From Streptomyces phaeolivaceus (GTDB lineage Bacteria; Actinomycetota; Actinomycetes; Streptomycetales; Streptomycetaceae), in NCBI RefSeq assembly GCF_009184865.1, contig NZ_CP045096.1, positions 7,688,001 through 7,752,000 on the forward strand: DNA of 64,000 nt. The letters are read 5' to 3'. The notes under the pieces were generated by a model. The model was not told the DNA's origin. It worked only from the letters and a program-made list of their open reading frames with translations, and ran no database searches. Of the stretch, positions 42,514-50,551 are shown piece after piece. Position numbers and translations under genes: made by a program. The first letter of the stretch is position 1, and every line of letters begins with the position of its first letter.

Positions 42514-43314
42514 ATGGCCTTCGTGAACTGGCTCAAGCGCCGACTCGTCATCATCGCGGGACTTCTGACACTCGGATATCTGCTGCTGCCGAACGTGGTC
42601 GTCACGGTCTTCTCCTTCAATCAGCCGAAGGGCCGCTTCAACTACGAGTGGCAGGAATTCTCCACGGCCGCCTGGACCTCCCCGTGCGGGGTCGCCGACC
42701 TCTGCGGCTCGCTCTCGCTCGGCCTCCAGCTGGCCGCCTGGGCGACCCTCGGCGCGACCGTCCTCGGCACGATGATCGCCTTCGCGCTGGTCCGGTACCG
42801 CTTCCGCGCCCGGGGCGCCGTCAACTCGCTGATCTTCCTGCCGATGGCGATGCCCGAGGTCGTGATGGCGGCCTCCCTGCTCACCCTCTTCCTCAATCTG
42901 GGTGCTCAGTTGGGTTTCTGGACGATCCTCATCGCCCACATCATGTTCTGCCTCAGCTTCGTCGTGGTCGCCGTCAAGGCGCGCGTGATGTCCATGGACC
43001 CCAGGCTGGAGGAGGCGGCGCGCGATCTGTACGCCGGGCCCGTCCAGACCTTCGTCCGGGTCACCCTGCCCATCGCCGCCCCGGGCATCGCGGCGGGCGC
43101 GCTGCTCGCCTTCGCGCTCTCCTTCGACGATTTCATCATCACCAATTTCAACGCGGGTTCGACCGTCACCTTCCCCATGTTCGTCTGGGGCTCGGCACAA
43201 CGCGGTACGCCCGTCCAGATCAATGTCATCGGTACGGCCATGTTCCTGGTCGCCGTATTGTTCGTGATGGCCGGAATGGTCATCGGAAACCGCCGGAAGA
43301 AGCAAAAGGCATAG
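42514..43314 (+). CDS. potC: Polyamine ABC transporter permease PotC
   Basis: 266 residues, six hydrophobic segments. Typical PotC strings are FLPMAMPEVVMAASLLTLFL, the EAA loop LEEAARDLYAGPVQTFVRVTLPIAAPGI and FALSFDDFIITNFNAG. Starts on the base after the potB stop. With PotB it forms the membrane channel. Confidence 0.93.
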   Translation: MAFVNWLKRRLVIIAGLLTLGYLLLPNVVVTVFSFNQPKGRFNYEWQEFSTAAWTSPCGVADLCGSLSLGLQLAAWATLGATVLGTMIAFALVRYRFRARGAVNSLIFLPMAMPEVVMAASLLTLFLNLGAQLGFWTILIAHIMFCLSFVVVAVKARVMSMDPRLEEAARDLYAGPVQTFVRVTLPIAAPGIAAGALLAFALSFDDFIITNFNAGSTVTFPMFVWGSAQRGTPVQINVIGTAMFLVAVLFVMAGMVIGNRRKKQKA

Positions 43315-43360
43315 GGCGAAAGGCCCTGAGCCCTCGTTGGCTCTGTAGGGAGTTGAAATC

Positions 43361-44779
43361 ATGGCCCCAAGCGCCATGAACCGTTGGACAAAGTCGCTCT
43401 CCGACGCACAGCCGGTCCCGTACTGGCTCGAAGACCCCGGCAAGCCCCGCCCCGAGGCCGCGCTCACCGGCGCCGAGACCTGCGATCTGCTCGTCGTCGG
43501 CGGCGGCTACAGCGGGCTGTGGACCGCGCTGATCGCCAAGGAGCGCGACCCGCAACGGGACGTCGTCCTGCTGGAAGGCCGTGAGGTGGGCTGGGCCGCC
43601 TCCGGCCGCAACGGCGGCTTCTGCGCCGCCTCGCTCACCCACGGCCTGGCCAACGGCCTCGCCCGCTGGCCCGACGAGATCCACAAGCTCCAGGAGCTGG
43701 GCGACCGCAACCTCGACGAGATCGAGGCGGCGGTCGCCCGCCACGGCCTGGACTGCGACTTCGAACGCACCGGCGAGATCGATGTCGCCACCGAGACCTA
43801 CCAGGCCTGGGAACTGCGCGACTGGTACGACGAGATCGCCCGCAAGGGCCTCGCCGACGGCATCGAGTTCCTCGACACCGACGCCGTCCGCGACCAGGTC
43901 GCCTCACCCACCTTCGAGGCGGGCCTGCACGACCGCCGGGGCGTCGCCATGCTGCACCCCGCGAAGCTCGCGTGGGGCCTGAAGCGGGCCTGCCTGCGCC
44001 TCGGCGTCCGCGTGTACGAACACACCCCCGCGCTGAACCTGAAGACGTACGGCGCCGGCATGGCCGTCCGCACCCCCTACGGCCTGGTCCGTACCCGGCA
44101 GGTGGCGCTCGGCACGAACATCTTCCCCAGCCTGGTCAAGCGCGTCCGCGCGTACACCGTCCCCGTCTACGACTACGCCCTGATGACCGAGCCGCTCACC
44201 CCCGAGCAACTGGCCGCCGTCGGCTGGAAGAACCGGCAGGGGCTCGGGGACTCCGCCAACCAGTTCCACTACTTCCGGCTCAGCGCCGACAACCGGATCC
44301 TCTGGGGCGGCTACGACGCGGTCTACCAGTACGGCGGCCGGGTGCGCGCCGAGTACGACGACCGGCCGGAGACCTACGCCAAGCTCGCCGACCACTTCTT
44401 CACCTGCTTCCCACAGCTGGAGGGCGTCCGCTTCACCCACGCCTGGGGCGGCGCCATCGACACCTGCTCCCGCTTCTCGGCCTTCTACGGCACCGCCCAC
44501 CAGGGGAAAGTCGCCTACGCGGCCGGTTATACGGGGCTGGGCGTGGGCGCCACCCGGTTCGGCGCGGACGTCATGCTCGACCTCCTCGCGGGGGAGCGCA
44601 CGGAACGCACCGAGCTGGAGATGGTCCGCCGCAAGCCCCTGCCGTTCCCGCCGGAGCCGTTCGCCTGGACCGGGATCGCCCTCACCAAATGGTCCCTGGC
44701 CCGCGCCGACTCCCACGCCGGCCGCCGCAACCTGTGGCTGAAGGCCATGGACCGGCTCGGCCTGGGCTTCGACAGCTGA
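43361..44779 (+). CDS. FAD-dependent amine oxidase (PuuB / DAO family)
   Basis: 472 residues. Dinucleotide-binding GxGxxG at Gly47-Gly49-Gly52 (DLLVVGGGYSGLWTAL), EGREVGWAASGRNGGFC just after, TNIFPSLVKRVRAYTVPVYDYALMTEPL in the substrate domain and GYTGLGVGATRFGADVMLDLL at the FAD-closing end. The style is that of gamma-glutamylputrescine oxidase, which oxidises an amine to an aldehyde that the operon's dehydrogenase could then use. Downstream of potC by 46 nt. No gamma-glutamylputrescine synthetase gene is in the window, so oxidation of free polyamine cannot be excluded. Confidence 0.85.
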   Translation: MAPSAMNRWTKSLSDAQPVPYWLEDPGKPRPEAALTGAETCDLLVVGGGYSGLWTALIAKERDPQRDVVLLEGREVGWAASGRNGGFCAASLTHGLANGLARWPDEIHKLQELGDRNLDEIEAAVARHGLDCDFERTGEIDVATETYQAWELRDWYDEIARKGLADGIEFLDTDAVRDQVASPTFEAGLHDRRGVAMLHPAKLAWGLKRACLRLGVRVYEHTPALNLKTYGAGMAVRTPYGLVRTRQVALGTNIFPSLVKRVRAYTVPVYDYALMTEPLTPEQLAAVGWKNRQGLGDSANQFHYFRLSADNRILWGGYDAVYQYGGRVRAEYDDRPETYAKLADHFFTCFPQLEGVRFTHAWGGAIDTCSRFSAFYGTAHQGKVAYAAGYTGLGVGATRFGADVMLDLLAGERTERTELEMVRRKPLPFPPEPFAWTGIALTKWSLARADSHAGRRNLWLKAMDRLGLGFDS

Positions 44780-44816
44780 CACGGCGGCGTCCGGAACCCC
44801 CTGAAACGCCAGTCAG

Positions 44817-44859
44817 CGGGGCGTGAAGGCGCACGCGTGATCAACAGGCGTACGCCCCG
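44817..44859 (+). terminator. Weak hairpin after the polyamine operon
   Basis: CGGGGCGT (44817-44824) pairs with ACGCCCCG (44852-44859) around a 27-nt loop, 38 nt after the oxidase stop. Probable but not strong operon end. Confidence 0.4.
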
Positions 44860-44989
44860 CCCGGCCGTGTTACCCCATTCACCACCAAGAAGTGGTCCGA
44901 ACCCGCGTAATGCCGGCCCCCAACCTCTGTCTGTGCTCCTGACGCGAAACCGCGTCCGACGGAGCTCTAGAGAGAGGAAGGTCCCTGTC

Positions 44990-45442
44990 ATGACTGGGGC
45001 CAAGACGGCGGCCGAGTGGCTGGCATCCGTATCACCGGATCCCGAGGCCTGCCGCTGGGAGTGGGAGCGCAACCCCCTGGGGGTCGCCCTGCTTCCGGCG
45101 GGCAGGGCCTGGGACGTGCTGATCCTGCCGGGCACACTCGGCTATCCGACACTCGACGTCCTGACCCGCATCATCGACCAACCCGGGCCCGTGCTCGTCG
45201 ACTTCGGCGACGACCGCATGGGGTTCTTCGTACCGGCGGGCACGGCCTCCCGCTGGCTCGGCACGGGCGTGCGCAGCGCGGGCCGGGGCACCTGGATCGT
45301 GGTGCCGTACCCGGGACGGCAGACCGGAGGCGTCCGCTGGCTGATCCCGCCGGACGGCAGCGGCACCCTCACCGACCCGGCCCTCCTGGAACTGGCGATG
45401 CACGAGGCGGCGGCGGGCCTGGCCAGGGACGAGGAGCGGTAG
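44990..45442 (+). CDS. Small uncharacterised protein, primase/polymerase-like N-terminal fragment
   Basis: 150 residues. GAGGAAGG 8 nt upstream fixes ATG 44990. Motifs such as PEACRWEWERNPLGVALLPAGRAWDVLILPG, DVLTRIIDQPGPVLVDFGDDRMGFFVPAGTASRW and WIVVPYPGR resemble the start of the bifunctional DNA primase/polymerase domain found in actinobacterial proteins, but the catalytic half is absent. I therefore cannot call it a primase. It may be a stand-alone binding domain. Neither neighbour hints at a function. Confidence 0.65.
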   Translation: MTGAKTAAEWLASVSPDPEACRWEWERNPLGVALLPAGRAWDVLILPGTLGYPTLDVLTRIIDQPGPVLVDFGDDRMGFFVPAGTASRWLGTGVRSAGRGTWIVVPYPGRQTGGVRWLIPPDGSGTLTDPALLELAMHEAAAGLARDEER

Positions 45443-45486
45443 CCGGGGGCTGACCGCGACCCGCCGCGAGGCGGCCGTCCCCCGGC
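45442..45486. terminator. Hairpin between convergent genes
   Basis: GCCGGGGG (45442-45449) pairs with CCCCCGGC (45479-45486) around a 29-nt GC-rich loop, between genes ending at 45442 and 45532. Confidence 0.45.
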
Positions 45487-45531
45487 CGCACCGCGCTCTC
45501 TCGTCGGCCGCCCGTGCGGCCGACGCGGACG

Positions 45532-46371
45532 TCATCGGGGACCGCGGTCCACCCGGAACCACAGCGCGCCGAGCAGTGACGCGCACACGCACCAGCTCGC
45601 CAGCACGTCGAGCGGCCAGTGGTAGCCCTGGCGCACCAGGCCGAAGCCGACCCCGATGTTCAGGACCACCGCGAGGACGACGACCGCGCGGCGCGCGGGG
45701 GCGCCGCGCAGCCAGGGCAGCAGAAGCAGGACGGCACCGCCGTACGCGACGGACGCGGTCGCGGTGTGGCCGGAGGGGTAGAAACCCGTGCCGGGGCCCA
45801 TGATCGGCGGACCCGAGCGGGCGATGAGCTCCTTCAGCGGGACGACCCAGAGGGGGACGAGGGCCATCAGGAGCGCCGCCGCGGCGGACGGCCGCCACCA
45901 GTGGTCCCGACCGGTGGCACGCGCGCGCCACGCGACGTACAGGAGGACGGCGGCGAGGACCGGGACGGCGACCGTGATGTTGCCGAGGTCGGCGAGGAAC
46001 TGGGTGGGGGCGCCGCGGTGGACCAGGGAGTCGCTGAGGCGTTCGTCGACGCGGGCCAGCGGGCCGTGCGCGAGGACCTGCCAGGTGATCAGCGCGAAGA
46101 GGAGGGCCGGGAGGCCGAGAAGAAGGAGGGCGGCGCGGCGGCCGGAGGGGGTGGTCGGCCACCCCCGAACAGGGGGGGTGGTTCGGGGGTGGCCGTCCGG
46201 ATCGGTGTGCCGCACGCCCCGGGGGGTTTGGGACGCGCGGCCATCCGATCGGTGAGGAGATCCGGAGCCGGAAGCTCCGGGTGTGTGCGCGAGGGCACGA
46301 CCAGGGCGAAGCTGGGGAGGCCCCGACCCTGTGTCGCCCACAGTCCCCTGTGGGCGGGGTGTATCTCTCAT
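45532..46371 (-). CDS. PAP2 superfamily membrane phosphatase
   Basis: 279 residues. After a disordered Pro/Gly/His-rich N-terminus of about 75 residues come five or six membrane helices. The three PAP2 motifs are recognisable: KELIARSGPP (loosely the K..R.P part), the core PSGHTATAS with catalytic His, and VRQGYHWPLDVL with the second His and Asp. Such enzymes remove phosphate from lipid phosphates such as undecaprenyl pyrophosphate or phosphatidate on the outer face. The long N-terminus may include wrongly assigned codons; a start nearer the first helix is possible. Confidence 0.87.
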   Translation of the reverse strand: MRDTPRPQGTVGDTGSGPPQLRPGRALAHTPGASGSGSPHRSDGRASQTPRGVRHTDPDGHPRTTPPVRGWPTTPSGRRAALLLLGLPALLFALITWQVLAHGPLARVDERLSDSLVHRGAPTQFLADLGNITVAVPVLAAVLLYVAWRARATGRDHWWRPSAAAALLMALVPLWVVPLKELIARSGPPIMGPGTGFYPSGHTATASVAYGGAVLLLLPWLRGAPARRAVVVLAVVLNIGVGFGLVRQGYHWPLDVLASWCVCASLLGALWFRVDRGPR

Positions 46372-46626
46372 CTGCGTCAGAACCTACGGCAGGGAACGCG
46401 GTCACGACAGGCGGAATCGGGACCCGACATGCACCTTGCACACCTTCTTCACGCCGTCCGACGCTTGTCCACAGGGACCGGAATCCGGATCGGACACCGG
46501 TTTCGGTTCCGGTTCCGGGAAGCGTGGGACGTCGGAGGCGGATGGGGGATTCCGTATGCGGGAGCCCCGCGGAATCTCCGCTGAATCGGGCACCCGCACG
46601 GATGTCGGGTCCGCCCGGACGTGGAT

Positions 46627-47961
46627 TCAGATTCCGGCGAACGCCTGCTCGATGATGTCGAGGCCCTCGGTGAGGAGGTCCTCGCCGATCACGAGCGGGG
46701 GCAGGAAGCGCAGCACGTTGCCGTAGGTGCCACAGGTCAGGACCAGCAGGCCCTCCTGGTGGCAGGCCTTCGCCAGCGCGGCGGTCGCCTCCGGGTTCGG
46801 CTCCTTCGTCGCACGGTCCTTGACCAGCTCGATGGCGATCATGGCGCCGCGGCCCCGGATGTCGCCGATGACGTCGAACTTCTCGGCCATCGCGGTGAGA
46901 CGGGCCTTCATGACCGCCTCGATGCTCTTCGCCCTGGCGTTGAGGTCCAGCTCCTTCATCGTCTCGATCGAGCCGAGGGCGCCCGCGCAGGCGACGGGGT
47001 TGCCGCCGTAGGTGCCGCCCAGGCCACCCGCGTGCGCCGCGTCCATGATCTCCGCGCGCCCGGTGACGGCGGCCAGCGGCAGACCACCGGCGATGCCCTT
47101 GGCGGTGGTGATCAGGTCCGGGACGATGCCCTCGTCCTCGCACGCGAACCACTGGCCGGTGCGGCAGAAACCGGACTGGATCTCGTCCGCGACGAAGACG
47201 ATGCCGTTGTCGGAGGCGAACTTGCTGATCGCGGGCAGGAAGCCCTTGGCGGGCTCGATGAAGCCGCCCTCGCCGAGCACCGGCTCGATGACGATCGCGG
47301 CCACGTTCTCCGCGCCCACCTGCTTGGCGATCTGGTCGACGGCCTGCGCGGCGGCCTCCGGGCCGGCGTTCTCCGCACCGGTCGGCCAGCGGTAGCCGTA
47401 CGCCACCGGGACGCGGTACACCTCGGGGGCGAACGGCCCGAAGCCGTGCTTGTACGGCATGTTCTTGGCGGTGAGCGCCATCGTGAGGTTGGTGCGGCCG
47501 TGGTAGCCGTGGTCGAACACCACGACGGCCTGCCGCTTGGTGTACGACCGGGCGATCTTCACGGCGTTCTCGACGGCCTCGGCACCGCTGTTGAACAGCG
47601 CGGACTTCTTGGCGTGGTCGCCCGGGGTCAGCTCGGCGAGGGCCTCGGCGACCTCGACGTAGCCCTCGTACGGCGTGACCATGAAACAGGTGTGTGTGAA
47701 GTCCTGGAGCTGGGCGGAGGCCCGGCGGACCACGGCCTCGGCGCTGGCGCCGACGCTGGTGACGGCGATGCCCGAGCCGAAGTCGATCAGCCGGTTGCCG
47801 TCGACGTCCTCGATGATGCCGCCGCCCGCGCGCGCGGTGAACACCGGCAGCACCGACCCCACGCCCGCGGCGACCGCGGCGACACGACGGGCCTGCAGCT
47901 CCTGGGACTTCGGTCCGGGGATGGCGGTGACTACGCGGCGCTCCTGAGGAAGTGCGCTCAT
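46627..47961 (-). CDS. gabT: 4-aminobutyrate aminotransferase
   Basis: Transfers the amino group of GABA to 2-oxoglutarate to give succinate semialdehyde. 444 residues. PLP Lys288 in TTAKGIAGGLPL, VADEIQSGFCRTGQWFA with the Asp for the cofactor, FNSGAEAVENAVKIAR and GTYGGNPVACAGALGS at the C-terminal side. ATG with AGGAG 7 nt upstream. Transcribed away from the ATPase gene at 48197 across a region with a dyad. Together with the PucR regulator and aldehyde dehydrogenase downstream it forms a GABA breakdown module. The 46372-46626 gap after it carries only a weak GGATTCCG/CGGAATCT dyad. Confidence 0.93.
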   Translation of the reverse strand: MSALPQERRVVTAIPGPKSQELQARRVAAVAAGVGSVLPVFTARAGGGIIEDVDGNRLIDFGSGIAVTSVGASAEAVVRRASAQLQDFTHTCFMVTPYEGYVEVAEALAELTPGDHAKKSALFNSGAEAVENAVKIARSYTKRQAVVVFDHGYHGRTNLTMALTAKNMPYKHGFGPFAPEVYRVPVAYGYRWPTGAENAGPEAAAQAVDQIAKQVGAENVAAIVIEPVLGEGGFIEPAKGFLPAISKFASDNGIVFVADEIQSGFCRTGQWFACEDEGIVPDLITTAKGIAGGLPLAAVTGRAEIMDAAHAGGLGGTYGGNPVACAGALGSIETMKELDLNARAKSIEAVMKARLTAMAEKFDVIGDIRGRGAMIAIELVKDRATKEPNPEATAALAKACHQEGLLVLTCGTYGNVLRFLPPLVIGEDLLTEGLDIIEQAFAGI

Positions 47962-48037
47962 GGGGGGCTCCTGGGGGTTTTGCGGACGCTTGTCTTCTTT
48001 TCTCGCAGGCTAGGGCGGGGACCGGTGGGTGGGCATG

Positions 48038-48087
48038 CTCCATGTGGGCGGTGTCGAGGATTCGTCTTGTCCGCCTTGGACATGGAG
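48038..48087. promoter_or_regulatory. Dyad between gabT and the ATPase gene
   Basis: CTCCATGT (48038-48045) and ACATGGAG (48080-48087), a perfect 8-bp inverted repeat with GGGCGG/CCGCCT inner matches, 77 nt upstream of gabT and 110 nt upstream of the divergent gene. A possible PucR-type binding site; TAGCCT (minus strand, about 48009-48014) may be the gabT -10. Confidence 0.4.
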
Positions 48088-48196
48088 GACGGTGGGCACG
48101 GGTGTGCGCCTGGCCGCGTAATACGGTGACCGCAGAGGTCCGCCCGGCCGCGTAAACGGTGAACTCCCTTTGCGGGAGCGTTAGATTGGCTCGCTG

Positions 48197-50371
48197 ATGG
48201 TGGACGGAACGGCTGGTCAGGGGGCAAGCGCGATGAACAGCGACGGGACGCGGGACGCGCGGGGCACGCATGCGAATCCTGTGCCGCGCCCGACGGGGTC
48301 GCCGGAGATGCCTTCGGCGCCTCCCGTGCCTCCCATGCCCACGAGGGTTCCGGGGGCGCCGGGGGTACCGCCCCGGCCGGACGGGAACGCCTTCCTGACC
48401 TGGCTGCGGACACCGCGGCCCGACGCGGCGCCCGGGGTGTGGCGCTTCGGGCATCGGGCTCGGCCGGAGGAGGAGCCGGAGGTCGTCCCCGCCCGGCAGC
48501 TGCTCGGCGGCGCAGTGATCGCCTTCCTCGTCGGCTGGCTGATCTGGTCCCTGCTCTGGAACGGCTACCTCGGCGGCTGGTGGACGCTGCCGCTGTGGGC
48601 GATGGTCCCCGATTCCTGGGCCCCGCCCGGCTCGTACGCCTCGGTGGTCTTCGGCTACATCTGGTACACGATCGTCGCCCTGGCGATCCTGATCGGCGTC
48701 GGACGGCTCGGCCGCTGGAGCGAGGTCTGGCGCCGCTACGGCGCCCCGCGCCTCCGGCAGCCGCAGGTGCGGCAGGTCGTACCACCGCCCGAGGACGACC
48801 CCGCCCAGTGGAATCAGCTTCGGGAGGCCGGGGCCGGGGAGGCGGCTGAGCGGCTGGTCGTCGAGGCGGGGGCCGGGCTGATGCGGGATGTGGATCACGC
48901 GCGGATCATGCGGGCGTGGCAGGGCGTGCGCAGCGGGCGGCACAGTCTGGCGACGTTCACGGGCGCGGTGCTGAAGGACGGCGCGGCGGCGTGTCTGCAC
49001 CCGTCCGGGGAGCGGGATCTGCCGGGGCGGCTGGCCAGGCACGACATGGTGACCGGGCAGGTCCGCCTGGGCGGCACCGTCGACGACCCGCGCAACCCTT
49101 ACGCCTACCGGGGCACGGGCCTCGCCGTGGGCCCCGAACTGCTCGGCACGTCCCTGCTCGCCGTCGGCCCCGCCGGATCCGGGAAGACCGGGAGTGTGGT
49201 GTGGCCCGTCGCCGAGTCGTTGTGTCTGCACGCGCTGGCCGGGCGGGCCGCGGTCGTGGTCGTGGGGGCGGCGGGCGCGGGGCTCGGACCGGCCGACGCG
49301 TACGACGTCGTCGTACGGATCGGGAACCCGGAGTCCGTGTACGACCTCGATCTGTACGGCGGCACCACGGACCCCGACGAGGCCGCGGCCGTGCTCGCGG
49401 AGGCGCTCGTCGGTGATCTCGCCGACCCGCACCCAGGCGGCGACAGCCGCCGCTCCACCACGGTCCTGGCCCAGCTGCTCGGACCGTTCCGGGCGGTGCA
49501 CGGACGGTTCCCGTCGGTGCCGCAGCTGCGGCAGCTGCTGGACGGCTCACCCGGCCCGCTGGGCGAGCTGCGCAAGGCCCTCCAGGACGCCGGGCAGGAG
49601 TCGCTGCTGCGGGAGCTGGACGCGCGCGAGCGGCAGCTCGGGCATCCCGGGGACGTCGGCAGCGTGCTCGCCGACCGGGTCGCGCTCCTCGACCGGCCCG
49701 CCTTCGCCGCGTTCTTCGACACCTCCGGCCAGTCCCGGCCCTTCTCCCTGCGGGCCCTCGACCATCCCGTACGGGTCCGTATCGACCTCCCCGAACGCGG
49801 CCACGCCGACGCCTCGCGCATCCTGGCGCGGCTGGTGCTCGCCCAGTTCACGGCGAGCGTCGCCGTACGGGAGGACCGGTCCCTGTTCGCCTGCCTCGTG
49901 CTGGACGACGCGACCGGGATCGTCACACCGGAGGCCGTCCGCGGCATCCAGCGGCTGCGCTCCGCCAACGCGGGCACCGTCCTCACCCTGCGCACCCTCG
50001 ACGACGTGCCCCGGCCGCTGCGCGGGCCGCTCCTCGGCGCCACCGGCTGCCGGATGGCGCTGTCCGGGCTCACCCCGTGGGACGGGCAGGACTTCGCCGA
50101 GGTGTGGGGCAAGGAGTGGACCGAGGCGCGGGACGTCACCGACCGGCAGATCATCGCCGACTCCCCGGCGGGCAAGGCCTGGCACGCGCTGCGCCGCGCC
50201 ATCACCGGCAACGCGCCCACCGCGCGCGCCGTGACCGTACGGCAGGTGGAGCGGGAGCGGTGGTCCGCCTCCGAACTGGCGCACGGTGTGCCGCCGGGCC
50301 ACGCCGTGCTGTCGCTGACGAACGTGCGCGGGGAGCACGCGCCGCCGCTGCTGGTGGATCTACGGGGCTGA
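48197..50371 (+). CDS. TraG/VirD4-like membrane ATPase
   Basis: 724 residues. Pro-rich N-terminus, two membrane helices at about 103-122 and 148-170, then an ATPase domain with Walker A GPAGSGKT at 324-331 and a Walker B-like LVLDDATG at about 565-570, followed by QRLRSANAGTVLTLRTLDDVP, which resembles the arginine-containing sensor region of coupling proteins. The layout (two N-terminal helices, then a RecA/FtsK-like domain) is that of VirD4/TraG coupling proteins, but no relaxase or conjugation gene is nearby and the gene belongs to the chromosomal core. Starts at 48197 or at ATG 48233 (MNSDGTRD); no strong ribosome site. Confidence 0.72.
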   Translation: MVDGTAGQGASAMNSDGTRDARGTHANPVPRPTGSPEMPSAPPVPPMPTRVPGAPGVPPRPDGNAFLTWLRTPRPDAAPGVWRFGHRARPEEEPEVVPARQLLGGAVIAFLVGWLIWSLLWNGYLGGWWTLPLWAMVPDSWAPPGSYASVVFGYIWYTIVALAILIGVGRLGRWSEVWRRYGAPRLRQPQVRQVVPPPEDDPAQWNQLREAGAGEAAERLVVEAGAGLMRDVDHARIMRAWQGVRSGRHSLATFTGAVLKDGAAACLHPSGERDLPGRLARHDMVTGQVRLGGTVDDPRNPYAYRGTGLAVGPELLGTSLLAVGPAGSGKTGSVVWPVAESLCLHALAGRAAVVVVGAAGAGLGPADAYDVVVRIGNPESVYDLDLYGGTTDPDEAAAVLAEALVGDLADPHPGGDSRRSTTVLAQLLGPFRAVHGRFPSVPQLRQLLDGSPGPLGELRKALQDAGQESLLRELDARERQLGHPGDVGSVLADRVALLDRPAFAAFFDTSGQSRPFSLRALDHPVRVRIDLPERGHADASRILARLVLAQFTASVAVREDRSLFACLVLDDATGIVTPEAVRGIQRLRSANAGTVLTLRTLDDVPRPLRGPLLGATGCRMALSGLTPWDGQDFAEVWGKEWTEARDVTDRQIIADSPAGKAWHALRRAITGNAPTARAVTVRQVERERWSASELAHGVPPGHAVLSLTNVRGEHAPPLLVDLRG

Positions 50372-50551
50372 GAGGTACGGCCGAGGAGCACGATCGAGAG
50401 GCGCGGCCGAGAGGAGAGGGCGGGCACCGTTCGGTTTGAGCCATTCGGGTGATGGCGTGTGGGGCTTGTGATCGTACGGTGAGGCAGAATCGGGACAGGC
50501 TGTTCATACGCGGCGGCCAAAAGCCCACACCCCCGTCGACCTGAAGGTCCC

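Noticed and set aside
45032..49501. 1489-residue minus-strand frame from the small protein gene through gabT and the ATPase
   Set aside because: Crosses gabT, PAP2 and the ATPase in other frames; the translation is low-complexity and has no homology pattern.
48197..50371. ATPase considered as evidence for an integrated conjugative element
   Set aside because: No integrase, relaxase, attachment-site duplication or tRNA is present, and base composition matches the neighbours.
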